Source: Fontibacterium universale
GTDB lineage: Bacteria > Pseudomonadota > Alphaproteobacteria > Pelagibacterales > Pelagibacteraceae
Assembly (NCBI GenBank): GCA_965236175.1
Contig: CBDEAT010000003.1
Span: 100,294 to 164,293, forward strand
DNA: 64,000 nt
Direction: 5' to 3'
Shown here: in pieces, positions 54,528 through 63,824 of the stretch
How positions within the stretch are numbered: position 1 is the first letter of the stretch
Layout of the letters: every line of letters starts with the position of its first letter
The notes under the pieces: model-generated
What the model was told of the DNA's origin: nothing
The model's database searches: none
The model's input: the letters and a program-made list of their open reading frames with translations, nothing else
Made by a program: the position numbers and the translations under genes

Positions 54528-56222
54528 ATGGAAAATAATCGTAAAGGTTTATCACTAAAGTATCGACCGCAAAGTTTTGATGAAGTTATAGGTCAAGACG
54601 TAATGGTGCAGATTATTAAAAATGCGATCAAGATGGATCGTATTCCTAACGCTTATTTATTAACAGGAATTAGAGGCGTTGGAAAAACGACGACAGCTAG
54701 AATAATTGCAAAAGCCATCAATTGTAAAAATTCTGAAACTCCAGAAAAAAAGTGCGAAGGCTTTTGCCATTGTGAAGCTATAACAAATTCAAATCATATC
54801 GATGTTTTAGAGATGGATGCCGCTTCTAAAACTGGAATCGATGATATTAGAGAATTAATTGATTCTGCCAAATATTATCCTACGAGTGCTAAGTATAAAG
54901 TTTTCATCATCGATGAAGTTCATATGTTATCAAAGCAAGCATTTAATGGTTTGCTTAAAACTTTAGAAGAACCGCCTCCTCATCTTAAATTTATTTTAGC
55001 GACTACTGAAGTTAAAAAAATACCATTAACTATTATTTCACGATGTCAAAGATTTGATCTGAGAAGAATTAAACTTGAAGAAATGATTTCTTTCTTAAAG
55101 AAAATTTCTGAGAAAGAAAAAGCAAAAATTAATGAAAAAGCTTTAATGTTGATTGCTAAAGCATCAGAAGGATCAGTAAGAGATGCTTTGTCTATATTAG
55201 ATCAGGCCATTTCAACATTTAATGTTTTAGGCGAAGAGATAACCGAAATATCCGTGAGAACAATGTTGGGAATAGCGGATCGTTCAAGAATTATTGATCT
55301 TGTACGTTTTGTAATTGATGGCGACAAAGCAAAAGCTCTCGCAGATGCTCAAGAAATATTTGATTTAGGAGCAGATTCAAAATTAGTTTTGCAAGACATG
55401 CTTGAAGTTATTTATTTAATTTCAAGAAGTAAAAGTTTTGGCAAGATTGAAAACGATTTAACAGTTTCCGAATCTGAATCTGATTTAATTTTTAAATTAT
55501 CTAAAGACATTGATTTTTCTTATATTTCGATGATTTGGCAATTCATTCTTAAAGGAATTGAAGAATTAAATTTTGTTCCAAATCATTTTCTTTCTTTCCA
55601 AATGTTAATTATGAGACTGGTTCATTTAAAAGATTTACCAAGTCCAGAGCAAGTCATTGAAGAAGCCTTGAACTCAGATACACGCGTAATAGCAGAGTCT
55701 ACTGAGAAAAAAGATGATTTTAATGAAATTAAACCTGGAACAATAATTAACAAACAAACTTCAGCAAAGACACAAATCAAAAGTGTTATACAAGAAAAGG
55801 CAGAAGATATTGATCGAAATCCAAAAATTTTAGAAAAGAAACAAGAAGTTGGAAAACTTGAGATAATTAATTCATTTGAAAAATTGGTGCAAATTACAAA
55901 TGATAAAAAAGAAATTGAATTAAAGTTTGATTTAGAAAGAAATGTTCGTGTGGTGAAATTCGAGACTGGAAAAATTGATATTTCGTTTAATGAAAAATTG
56001 TCTAAAAATTTTGTAAGATCTTTAACTGAGAAACTTAAACTGTGGACGGGCGAAAGATGGATTATTTCTTTATCAAAAGAAACTGGAAAAAATACAATTT
56101 TTGAAAATAAAGAAGTTCATAAAAAAAAATTGTTACAAGATGCCCTTGAAAGTGAAGTTTATAAAAAGATAAAAGAAAGTTTTCCAGATGCAGAACTTAG
56201 CGATGTAGAGGAGACTAAGTAA
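54528..56222 (+). CDS. dnaX: DNA polymerase III tau/gamma subunit
   Basis: DnaX is the clamp-loader ATPase. Walker A is GIRGVGKTTTARIIAKA, Walker B VFIIDEVHMLSK and the sensor region TTEVKKIPLTIISRCQRFDL. The zinc module reads C-x9-C-x3-C-x-C (ending CEGFCHC) rather than the usual C-x2-C-x2-C end. The 564-aa product is shorter than enterobacterial tau, with a reduced linker. The stop overlaps the ybaB ATG. Confidence 0.95.
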   Translation: MENNRKGLSLKYRPQSFDEVIGQDVMVQIIKNAIKMDRIPNAYLLTGIRGVGKTTTARIIAKAINCKNSETPEKKCEGFCHCEAITNSNHIDVLEMDAASKTGIDDIRELIDSAKYYPTSAKYKVFIIDEVHMLSKQAFNGLLKTLEEPPPHLKFILATTEVKKIPLTIISRCQRFDLRRIKLEEMISFLKKISEKEKAKINEKALMLIAKASEGSVRDALSILDQAISTFNVLGEEITEISVRTMLGIADRSRIIDLVRFVIDGDKAKALADAQEIFDLGADSKLVLQDMLEVIYLISRSKSFGKIENDLTVSESESDLIFKLSKDIDFSYISMIWQFILKGIEELNFVPNHFLSFQMLIMRLVHLKDLPSPEQVIEEALNSDTRVIAESTEKKDDFNEIKPGTIINKQTSAKTQIKSVIQEKAEDIDRNPKILEKKQEVGKLEIINSFEKLVQITNDKKEIELKFDLERNVRVVKFETGKIDISFNEKLSKNFVRSLTEKLKLWTGERWIISLSKETGKNTIFENKEVHKKKLLQDALESEVYKKIKESFPDAELSDVEETK

Positions 56223-56539
56223 TGGATTTTGGTGGCATGTTAAAAAAAGCACAAGAGATGCAGCAAAAAATGACGGAAGTAAAAGCCTCATTAAAGAATA
56301 TTCAGGCAGAAGGAGTTGCAAATAATGGTGCCGTGAAAGTAATTCTGAATGGTAATCATGAGATGATCAAAATAGATATTGATCCAAAATTAATGACAGA
56401 AGAAAAAGAAGTTTTGGAAGACTTAATTATTATAGCCACTAATAACGCTAAGAAGGAAATCGAGGTTAAATCATCAGAAGAGATGTCAAAAATAACTGGT
56501 GGTTTGAAGCTACCTCCAGGATTTAAACTTCCTTTTTAG
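56222..56539 (+). CDS. ybaB: YbaB/EbfC nucleoid-associated protein
   Basis: A 105-aa DNA-binding protein. GGMLKKAQEMQQKMTEVKAS and the central GAVKVILNGNHEMIKIDID with LEDLIIIATNNAKKEIE match the family. In the conserved dnaX-ybaB-recR order, with one base overlap to dnaX and two bases to recR. Confidence 0.95.
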   Translation: MDFGGMLKKAQEMQQKMTEVKASLKNIQAEGVANNGAVKVILNGNHEMIKIDIDPKLMTEEKEVLEDLIIIATNNAKKEIEVKSSEEMSKITGGLKLPPGFKLPF

Positions 56540-56541
56540 TA

Positions 56542-57150
56542 ATGAAAAATAATTCTCATCCAGATTTAGAAACGTTGATGTTTCTAATTGCAAAGTTGCC
56601 AGGATTAGGACCAAAGTCCGCAAGACGTATTGCTCTTTATCTTCTTAAAAACCGAGATAATATTATGAAACCATTGTCCGGTGCTTTAGATAAAGTTTAT
56701 CAAAATGTTGCTCGTTGTAATATTTGTGGAAATTTTAAAACTAATAAAATTGAGTGCAACTGTAGTAATAAAAATAATTATGAACAGATTTGTGTTGTAG
56801 AAAATGTGGCAGACATGTGGGCACTTGAAAGCACAAATGTTTATAGTGGTCAGTACCATATTTTAGGAGGAACTCTCTCGGCTATCAATGGTGTAAATCC
56901 AGAGGATCTTTTAATAGGTTCGTTAGTAAACAGAATTAAAGGTAATTCAGTAAAAGAAGTTATCCTAGCAACAAGCGCTACAATCGAAGGACAAACAACG
57001 GCTCATTATATTAAAGACAGTATTAAAAATTTAAATGTGAAAGTAACAAAGTTAGCACACGGTCTACCAGTGGGTGGAGAGATTGAATATTTAGATGACG
57101 GAACATTATTTTCAGCATTTAAATATCGCAGTTCTTTAAATAGTGATTAG
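56542..57150 (+). CDS. recR: recombination protein RecR
   Basis: RecR works with RecF/RecO in gap repair. HhH region LIAKLPGLGPKSARRIALYL, Toprim block ICVVENVADMWALESTNVY and the C-terminal TKLAHGLPVGGEIEYLDDGT are family-typical. The zinc site reads CNIC then CNC, with the third cysteine one position later than in the usual C-x2-C-x8-C-x2-C. At 202 aa it is complete. Confidence 0.95.
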   Translation: MKNNSHPDLETLMFLIAKLPGLGPKSARRIALYLLKNRDNIMKPLSGALDKVYQNVARCNICGNFKTNKIECNCSNKNNYEQICVVENVADMWALESTNVYSGQYHILGGTLSAINGVNPEDLLIGSLVNRIKGNSVKEVILATSATIEGQTTAHYIKDSIKNLNVKVTKLAHGLPVGGEIEYLDDGTLFSAFKYRSSLNSD

Positions 57151-57194
57151 CATCAAGCGCTTGATTAATTAAGTAGATTTAGTATTTTTTAATT

Positions 57195-57725
57195 ATGACT
57201 ATTAGGCAAATTTTAACAGAGCCAGATCCTCAATTAAGAATTAAATCAAAACCAGTTCAGAAGGTTGATGTTGAAATTAAAAAATTAATGAAAGATATGC
57301 TGGATACAATGTACGCCGCTCCCGGTATTGGTCTTGCCGCCGTTCAAATTGGAGTGCACAAAAGAGTTATTGTTATTGATATAGCAAAAGAACCAGAGCC
57401 AAATAATCCTATGTATTTTGTAAATCCAGAAATTGTTTGGACATCACAAACTAAATGTACTTTTGAAGAAGGTTGCTTATCATTGCCTAAACAATTTGCA
57501 GAAATTGAAAGACCAGAAAAATGTCATGTAAAATATTTGGATCAAAATGGAAAAGAACAATTATTAAAAGCAGAAGGTTTACTCGCTACCTGTATTCAAC
57601 ATGAAATTGATCATCTAAATGGAGTTTTATTTATTGATTATTTATCAAAATTAAAAAAATCTTTTATTTTGAAAAAACTCTTAAAAGCCAAAAAGGAAGA
57701 CGTCTCAGATCACATTAATTTTTAG
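57195..57725 (+). CDS. def: peptide deformylase
   Basis: Def removes the formyl group from new proteins. The three metal-site motifs are GIGLAAVQIG, EEGCLSLP and QHEIDHLNG. At 176 aa it is normal. It precedes fmt by seven bases, pairing removal and addition of the formyl group. Confidence 0.97.
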   Translation: MTIRQILTEPDPQLRIKSKPVQKVDVEIKKLMKDMLDTMYAAPGIGLAAVQIGVHKRVIVIDIAKEPEPNNPMYFVNPEIVWTSQTKCTFEEGCLSLPKQFAEIERPEKCHVKYLDQNGKEQLLKAEGLLATCIQHEIDHLNGVLFIDYLSKLKKSFILKKLLKAKKEDVSDHINF

Positions 57726-57732
57726 ATAATCC

Positions 57733-58653
57733 ATGTCATTAAAAATAATTTTCATGGGAACACCTGAGTTTGCTGTTCCTGCATTAAAAGAATTACTTAA
57801 AGAAAAATTAGATATTGTTCATGTTTATACACAACCACCAAAGAAATCTAATAGAGGTTTAAAAATTGAAAAAACTCCAGTTCATTTAGAAGCGGAAAAG
57901 AATAATTTAAAAGTTCATCATCCAAGCTCATTAAAAAATGAAGAAGAATTAGATTTTTTTAAAAAAATAAATCCAGATTTAGTAATTGTCGTTGCTTATG
58001 GACAAATTATTCCTGAAAATTTTTTAAATTTATCGAAGAAAGGTTTTATTAACATTCATGCATCTCTATTGCCTTACTGGAGGGGCGCAGCACCTATTCA
58101 AAGAGCGATTATGAATGGCGATAAATTTACAGGAATATCAATTATGAAAATTGAAAAAGGCTTAGACTCAGGACCTGTGATGCTGTCTGAGAAGCTAGAG
58201 ATTAATAACCATTTAAATTATGGTTTATTAAGCGACCAGTTATCGATTTTGGGCTCTAAATTAATCATCAAGGCCATTGATTTAATAGATAAAGATAAAG
58301 CCAAATTTGAAGAACAAGATCATACAAAAGCTACTCATGCTAAAAAAATTACCCGTGAAGATGAAGAAATTAATTGGAATAATAATGCAGATAAAATCGT
58401 ACAACAAATCAATGCACTAAATCCAACGCCAGGAGCTTGTTTTAAATTTAAAAATGAAAGAATAAAAATTTGGAAAGCAGAAGTTACAGATCAAAAAGGA
58501 AAAATTGGAACAACAATTAATGACAATCTTTTAATTGCCTGTAAAGATTTTGCAATACAAGTTCTAGAAATACAAAGACCAGGAAAAAAAATTCAAAAAG
58601 CAAAAGAATTTTTATTAGGCTATAAAATTCCCAAAGCATCACAACTGATTTAA
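57733..58653 (+). CDS. fmt: methionyl-tRNA formyltransferase
   Basis: Fmt formylates initiator Met-tRNA. MGTPEFAVPALKELLKEK at the start, the formyl-folate site HASLLPYWRGAAPIQRAI and GISIMKIEKGLDSGPV are typical. The smaller C-terminal domain has ITREDEEINWNNNADKIVQQ. 306 aa. It abuts truA without any gap. Confidence 0.97.
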   Translation: MSLKIIFMGTPEFAVPALKELLKEKLDIVHVYTQPPKKSNRGLKIEKTPVHLEAEKNNLKVHHPSSLKNEEELDFFKKINPDLVIVVAYGQIIPENFLNLSKKGFINIHASLLPYWRGAAPIQRAIMNGDKFTGISIMKIEKGLDSGPVMLSEKLEINNHLNYGLLSDQLSILGSKLIIKAIDLIDKDKAKFEEQDHTKATHAKKITREDEEINWNNNADKIVQQINALNPTPGACFKFKNERIKIWKAEVTDQKGKIGTTINDNLLIACKDFAIQVLEIQRPGKKIQKAKEFLLGYKIPKASQLI

Positions 58654-59392
58654 ATGCCAAGATTGAAATGCATAGTGGAGTATGACGGCACTCATTTTGT
58701 AGGTTGGCAAAGACAATTAAATGGTAGATCAGTTCAAGAAGCAATTGAACAGGCAATTGAGAGGGTAGCTGAAAAAAAAATAACAATTTTTGGCGCAGGA
58801 AGAACAGACACGGGTGTTCATGCGGTTCATCAAGTTTTTCATTTTGATTTTAATAAAGATATTGATGCTAAAAAAATTACTGATGCTTTAAATTTTCATT
58901 TAAAAAATGAATCTATTAGTATTTTAAAAACGGAATTAACAACCGATAATTTTGATGCACGACGAGATGCTAAATTAAGAATTTATAAATATGTAATTAT
59001 CAATCGGGATTCCCCATTATCCATAGAAAAAGATAGAGCATGGCAATTAAAAATAAAACTTGATGAAAAAAAAATGAATGATGCTGCACAAACTTTAATA
59101 GGAACTCATGATTTTACAACTTTTAGGTCAGCTTCGTGTGGAGCTAAATCTCCAATAAAAACTATGGTAGAAAATAAATATATTTAGAAAAGATGATTAC
59201 ATTTATAGTTATTTTGAATCGCAGTCTTTTTTGCAACACCAAGTTCGTTCTATGATGGGATGTATAAAGCTTGTAGGCGAAAATAAATGGACAAAAAAAG
59301 ATTTGCTAGATGCATTAAATTCTAAAGATCGTTCTAAATGTGCTTCCCCAGCACCAGCCGCAGGATTGTATTTAGAGAATATTATTTATTAA
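58654..59392 (+). CDS. truA: tRNA pseudouridine(38-40) synthase (frameshifted)
   Basis: TruA modifies positions 38-40 of the tRNA anticodon arm. EYDGTHFVGWQRQ is at the start and the catalytic Asp is in GAGRTDTGVHAVHQV. The frame stops at 59187 after SPIKTMVENKYI, but the C-terminal part SQSFLHHQVRSMMGCIKLVG through SPAPAAGLYLENIIY continues in the next frame to 59392. Removing one base near 59171-59185 gives an intact protein of about 245 aa. It ends one base before the oppositely oriented HDAC-family gene. Confidence 0.9.
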
Positions 59393-59393
59393 T

Positions 59394-60320
59394 TTAAACT
59401 TCTAATAAAGCTTCAACGTGATACTTGGCGCTTTCTTGAATAGCTGCAAGATTGTAGCCACCTTCTAAAATTGAAACAATTTTACTTTCACAGATTTGTT
59501 TTGCAATTTTTATAATTTCTTTGGTTAGAGTGTAATAGTCTTTAGATTCTAAATTAATGTTAGCTAAAGGATCATTTTTGTGAGCATCAAAACCAGCTGA
59601 TAATAATATAAATTCAGGTTTAAATTCATTTAATTTGTCATAAACTTTCTTATAACTATCAAAGAATTCTTTAGAACTGGTTTCTGCTTTTAGAGGAATA
59701 TTTAAAATATTATCATATTTTCCAGTCTCATCTTCAGAGCCTGTGCCTGGATAAAATGGAAATTGATGCGATGAAATATATAAAACTTTTTTTTCATTAT
59801 AAAAAATATCTTGCGTACCGTTTCCATGATGAACATCAAAGTCAATGATAGCCACTTTATTCAATTTATATTTTTCTAATAAATAAGTTGCTCCCACCGC
59901 AACGTTGTTAAATATACAAAATCCCATGGCCTGCTCTTTTTCAGCGTGGTGCCCAGGTGGTCTGACAACACAAAAAGCATTATTAAATTCTTTATTCATA
60001 ACCGCATCAATCGCATTGATAATTGATGAAACTGCATCATACGCTGCCTTTTTACTGCCTTTGGAAACAATCGTATCTCCATCAAGAAAATCTAAACCTT
60101 CTTTAGGGAATGATTGATTAATTTTTTCTAAATATTTTTCTGAATGAGTTAGTTTGATATATTTTTCATCAAAAGAGCCAACGTCTTTCCAGATTAAGTT
60201 TTTAGATTGTATTCTTTTTAAACCATTTATAATTGATGGAATTCGTTCTGGACATTCTGGATGACCAGGACCTGTGTCATGTTGAATGGAAGAGACGGCG
60301 GTGAATATGCAGGTTGTCAC
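59394..60320 (-). CDS. histone deacetylase-family amidohydrolase
   Basis: A 308-aa zinc hydrolase of the arginase/HDAC fold. Visible are GPGHPECPERI, RPPGHHAEKEQAMGFCIFNN, the metal site DFDVHHGNGTQDIFY and LLSAGFDAHKNDPLA. Bacterial members act on acetylated polyamines, acetoin-related or unknown substrates. It overlaps dapE by four bases, which places it in the dap operon, although no link to lysine synthesis is known. Confidence 0.92.
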   Translation of the reverse strand: MTTCIFTAVSSIQHDTGPGHPECPERIPSIINGLKRIQSKNLIWKDVGSFDEKYIKLTHSEKYLEKINQSFPKEGLDFLDGDTIVSKGSKKAAYDAVSSIINAIDAVMNKEFNNAFCVVRPPGHHAEKEQAMGFCIFNNVAVGATYLLEKYKLNKVAIIDFDVHHGNGTQDIFYNEKKVLYISSHQFPFYPGTGSEDETGKYDNILNIPLKAETSSKEFFDSYKKVYDKLNEFKPEFILLSAGFDAHKNDPLANINLESKDYYTLTKEIIKIAKQICESKIVSILEGGYNLAAIQESAKYHVEALLEV

Positions 60321-61482
60321 TTAAAGTAATTAACAAGAATATCTAAATATATATTTTTTAATTTTTTTAAATCAGCAACTCTAGCCATTTCATCTACTTG
60401 ATGGATAGTTTTTGAAATTAAGCCAAATTCAATACAAGGAGCAATTTTTTTTATAAAACGAGCATCGGAAGTCCCACCAGAGGTTGATAGAACTGGATTA
60501 ACTTTTGTATTTTTTTTTATAACATTTTTAATCATAAAAACAGTTTTATTAGGTTTTGTTAAAAAAGATTCCCCTGAAACATGATATTTAATTTTGTAAC
60601 TTGCTTTAGATTTTTTAGTGGAAGAAGAAAAAATTTTGTTTAATTTATTCTTAAGAGAGCTTGATGTGTGTAAATTATTAAATCTTATATTAAAGGAAGC
60701 TTTTGCTTCTGCAGGAATTACGTTATCAGCAGTGTTATCAATTGTAATCTTTGTAATCTCAAGATTTGAAGGTTCAAAATCTTTATTACCTCTGTCTAGT
60801 TTTAGTTTTTTTATTTTATTTAAAACTTCCACTATAATTGTAGAGGGGTTATTAGTAAGTAGTGATGAATAAGCAACGTGTCCTTGGGTCCCTAAAATTG
60901 TCAAATGACCCGTTAATACTTCCTCTTCGTGCCAATTTTAATCATTTCGCCAAGTCTATTTTCATTAGTTGGCTCTCCCACCATGCAGAAATCAATTTTC
61001 TCTTTTTTTTGTATTAATTTTTCTATAACTTTTTTTGTTCCGTTAATTGCAACAGTTTCTTCATCGCCTGTTATAAGTAAACTTATAGATCCTTTTATTT
61101 TTTTATTTTTTTTTAAAAATTCACTAACGGCAGCAACAAAACAAGCAATCGCGCCTTTCATATCACTAACACCACGACCAATTAATTTTTGGTTTTTTAT
61201 AACCCCACCAAAAGGATTAACAGTCCATGACTTTAGGTCTCCAACTGGTACAACATCGGTGTGTCCAGCAAAGCAAAAATTAGGAGAACTTTTTCCAATT
61301 TTTGCATATAAATTTTTAATCTTAGCAGTTCCTTTTTCTTGGAACTCCATGACCTGACATTTAAAGCCTAGTTTTTTTAGATTTTTTGCAACAACATTAA
61401 TTGCTCCATCATCTTTAGGGGTAACGCTTTGACATTTAACGAGATCTCTTGCTAAAGAAACTTCATTGATGGTCTTTAACAT
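60317..61482 (-). CDS. dapE: succinyl-diaminopimelate desuccinylase (two frameshifts)
   Basis: DapE frees LL-diaminopimelate from its succinyl form. Zinc-site motifs are FAGHTDVVPVGD, GRGVSDMKGAIACFV and TGDEETVAINGTKK; the C-terminal half has SGGTSDARFIKK and the substrate/metal histidine in KTIHQVDEMA. The frame is broken in the dimerisation domain. Removing one base near 60926-60927 and one C from 60909-60911 gives MIKIGTRGSINGHLTILGTQ followed by GHVAYS, the exact family pattern, and a protein of about 387 aa. I treat it as intact. Confidence 0.9.
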
Positions 61483-61483
61483 A

Positions 61484-62299
61484 CTAGTCTCTTAGTAAAT
61501 CGTTTATTGACGTTTTGCTTCTAGTTTTTTCATCAACAGTTTTAACAATGACTGCGCAATATAAACTTGGTTTGCTTTTATCTTCGTTTGCAAGCGATCC
61601 TGAAACCACTACTGAATAAGGAGGAACTTTTCCATAAATAATTTGGTTTGTTTTTCTATCTATAATCTTTGTTGAAGCTCCAATGTAAACACCCATAGAA
61701 ATTACAGAGCCTTCACCAACAATAACTCCTTCAGCCACTTCTGATCTTGCTCCGATAAAACAATTGTCTTCAATGATTACTGGGTTTGCTTGAAGAGGCT
61801 CTAGAACTCCACCAATTCCAACTCCTCCAGAAATATGACAATTTTTTCCAATTTGTGCGCATGAACCAACCGTTGACCAAGTATCAATCATGGTTCCATC
61901 ATCAACATAAGCGCCAACATTTATAAAAGATGGCATCAGCACAACATTTTTTCCAATGTATGCAGATTTTCTAATCACACCATTTGGTACCGCTCTAAAT
62001 CCAGCATCAAGATGTTTTTTTTCATCCCAAAGAGCTGTCTTGCCATCTACTTTGTCAAACCAAGTAGCGTAAGGACCTGAAAGAATTTTATTATCCCGTA
62101 TTTTAAAACTTAAAAGAATTGCTTTTTTTATCCATTGATGAGTATACCACTCATTATTTTTTTTTTCACATACTCGAATAGTTCCTGAATCAAGTTTTTC
62201 TAAAGTTTCTTTAATTGCAGAAATAATAGATTTATCAGAATTTTTATTAATATTAATTCTATCTTCCCAAGCTTTTAAAATAATATTTTCTATACTCAT
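61484..62299 (-). CDS. dapD: tetrahydrodipicolinate N-succinyltransferase
   Basis: DapD succinylates tetrahydrodipicolinate in lysine/diaminopimelate synthesis. The left-handed beta-helix repeats are seen in GKNVVLMPSFINVGAYVDDG, TWSTVGSCAQIGKNCHISGG and VGIGGVLEPLQANPVIIEDN. 271 aa. It starts two bases after the HAD gene and ends one base before dapE. Confidence 0.97.
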   Translation of the reverse strand: MSIENIILKAWEDRININKNSDKSIISAIKETLEKLDSGTIRVCEKKNNEWYTHQWIKKAILLSFKIRDNKILSGPYATWFDKVDGKTALWDEKKHLDAGFRAVPNGVIRKSAYIGKNVVLMPSFINVGAYVDDGTMIDTWSTVGSCAQIGKNCHISGGVGIGGVLEPLQANPVIIEDNCFIGARSEVAEGVIVGEGSVISMGVYIGASTKIIDRKTNQIIYGKVPPYSVVVSGSLANEDKSKPSLYCAVIVKTVDEKTRSKTSINDLLRD

Positions 62300-62301
62300 G
62301 T

Positions 62302-62970
62302 CTATTTAATTAACAAATTACACTGCTCAAGAAAATGATCTAATTCTTTTATTTTAAAGTGCACATGATCCTCGTCATGACCCTCTTTTGCCCAATTATC
62401 TTCATTTATTACCCACGCTGTTTTCATACCAAGCTCATGAGCTGGTTTTAGGTTTCTTGCGATGTCTTCAAAAAAAATACTTTGTTCAGGCACAATATCA
62501 TATTTTTTAATAAGTCTTTCGTAAGGAGATCTCTCTGGCTTTGGAACAAAATCAGAGTCAACAATATCAAATATTGAAAAAAGACTTTCATCAAGTTGCA
62601 AATTACTAACAACATTTTTTGCATGTTTTTTTGAACCATTAGTAAATATAATTTTTTTTCCAGGCAAACTTTTTATTTCTTTATTTAGTTTTTCATTTTT
62701 ATTTAGAAAACTGTAATCAATATTATGTACGAATTCCAAAAAATGATGAGGATCAATATTATGATTTTTGATCAAGCCATTCAACGTCGTTCCATGTTTT
62801 TGAAAATAATCATTTTTTATTTGAATAGCTTCTTCATGACTAACATTTAAATGTTGAGTGATAAAACTTGCCATTAGTTTATCAATACCTGAAAATAAAT
62901 TTGTAGATGAGGGGTAAAGTGTATTGTCTAAATCAAAAATCCAAAATTTTATGTTCTTTATTTTATCCAT
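62302..62970 (-). CDS. HAD-family pyrimidine 5'-nucleotidase-like phosphatase
   Basis: A 222-aa HAD hydrolase. The nucleophile motif is FDLDNTLYPSSTNLF, motif II IIFTNGSKKHA, and the final acidic motif QSIFFEDIARNLKPAHELG. It matches the Sdt1/pyrimidine nucleotidase group. It is linked with argB, dapD and dapE in many alphaproteobacteria, but its physiological substrate there is not established. Overlaps argB by one base. Confidence 0.9.
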   Translation of the reverse strand: MDKIKNIKFWIFDLDNTLYPSSTNLFSGIDKLMASFITQHLNVSHEEAIQIKNDYFQKHGTTLNGLIKNHNIDPHHFLEFVHNIDYSFLNKNEKLNKEIKSLPGKKIIFTNGSKKHAKNVVSNLQLDESLFSIFDIVDSDFVPKPERSPYERLIKKYDIVPEQSIFFEDIARNLKPAHELGMKTAWVINEDNWAKEGHDEDHVHFKIKELDHFLEQCNLLIK

Positions 62971-63824
62971 TATTTTACTATAAGAGTTCCAGCTCCAAGA
63001 TTTGAGAATAACTCAAAAAGAACAGCATGCGATTTTCTTCCATCAATAATAACCACTCCATTTACACCAGACTCAATGGCGCTAATACATGTTTTAATTT
63101 TTGGAATCATTCCTCCGGTAATCGTTCCATCTTCAATAAGATCCAAAGCTTGTTTTGTAGATAATTGCGATATTAAATTACCATTTTTATCATTTACCCC
63201 AGGCACATCTGTCATTAATAAAAGTCTTTCAGCTTTTATTTGATTTGCAATGGTTCCAGCGGCTGTATCGGCATTCACATTATAAACTTGGCCTTTACTA
63301 TCTATTCCCATGGGAGCAATGACTGGAATAGTTTTTTGTTTAAAAAAGTTATTTAATATTTTCGTATCAATTTTTTTTGGGTCTCCAACAAATCCTAATT
63401 GTTCATCTATAGCTTTGTCGATATGCATCACGTTATTTTTTCTAACAGTAACAGACTCTGCTTTTGCCCCGTAATTTATAATTGCATTCCTTAGATCCGG
63501 ATTTATTTCATTTAACAAAACATCTTCTACAACTTTTATTACATTTTCATCGGTTACTCTTAATCCAGAGATAAATTTATTTTCTAAATTTTGAGATTCT
63601 AATTTTGTTTTAATTTGAGGACCACCACCATGAATTACCGCGACATCAACATCTAATTTTCTTAAAATTGCAGCATCTTGTGCAAATGCTTTTGATAGAC
63701 TTTGATCAGACATTACCTGACCACCGTATTTAAGAATTATTTTTTTATTTTTATATTTGTCGAAGTAAACGGACGCTTCTTGAATTGATGGACCAAGTTC
63801 TGGCCAAAAAGACTTTATATCCAT
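62970..63824 (-). CDS. argB: acetylglutamate kinase
   Basis: ArgB phosphorylates N-acetylglutamate in arginine synthesis. The ATP-site start is KKIILKYGGQVMSDQ (family usually KYGGNAM), followed by VIHGGGPQIKTKLES, GLRVTDENVI and GGMIPKIKTCISAIESGV. I start at the ATG at 63824 (284 aa, MDIKSFWPEL); a TTG one codon earlier is less likely. The start overlaps the yidC stop (TGATG). The GTPase gene engB, often between yidC and argB in alphaproteobacteria, is absent here. Confidence 0.95.
   Translation of the reverse strand: MDIKSFWPELGPSIQEASVYFDKYKNKKIILKYGGQVMSDQSLSKAFAQDAAILRKLDVDVAVIHGGGPQIKTKLESQNLENKFISGLRVTDENVIKVVEDVLLNEINPDLRNAIINYGAKAESVTVRKNNVMHIDKAIDEQLGFVGDPKKIDTKILNNFFKQKTIPVIAPMGIDSKGQVYNVNADTAAGTIANQIKAERLLLMTDVPGVNDKNGNLISQLSTKQALDLIEDGTITGGMIPKIKTCISAIESGVNGVVIIDGRKSHAVLFELFSNLGAGTLIVK

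Noticed and set aside
825..61000. True pseudogenes in leuD, sucA, truA and dapE
   Set aside because: Each has only single-base insertions, with no stop codons or deletions elsewhere; they are core genes in a streamlined genome.
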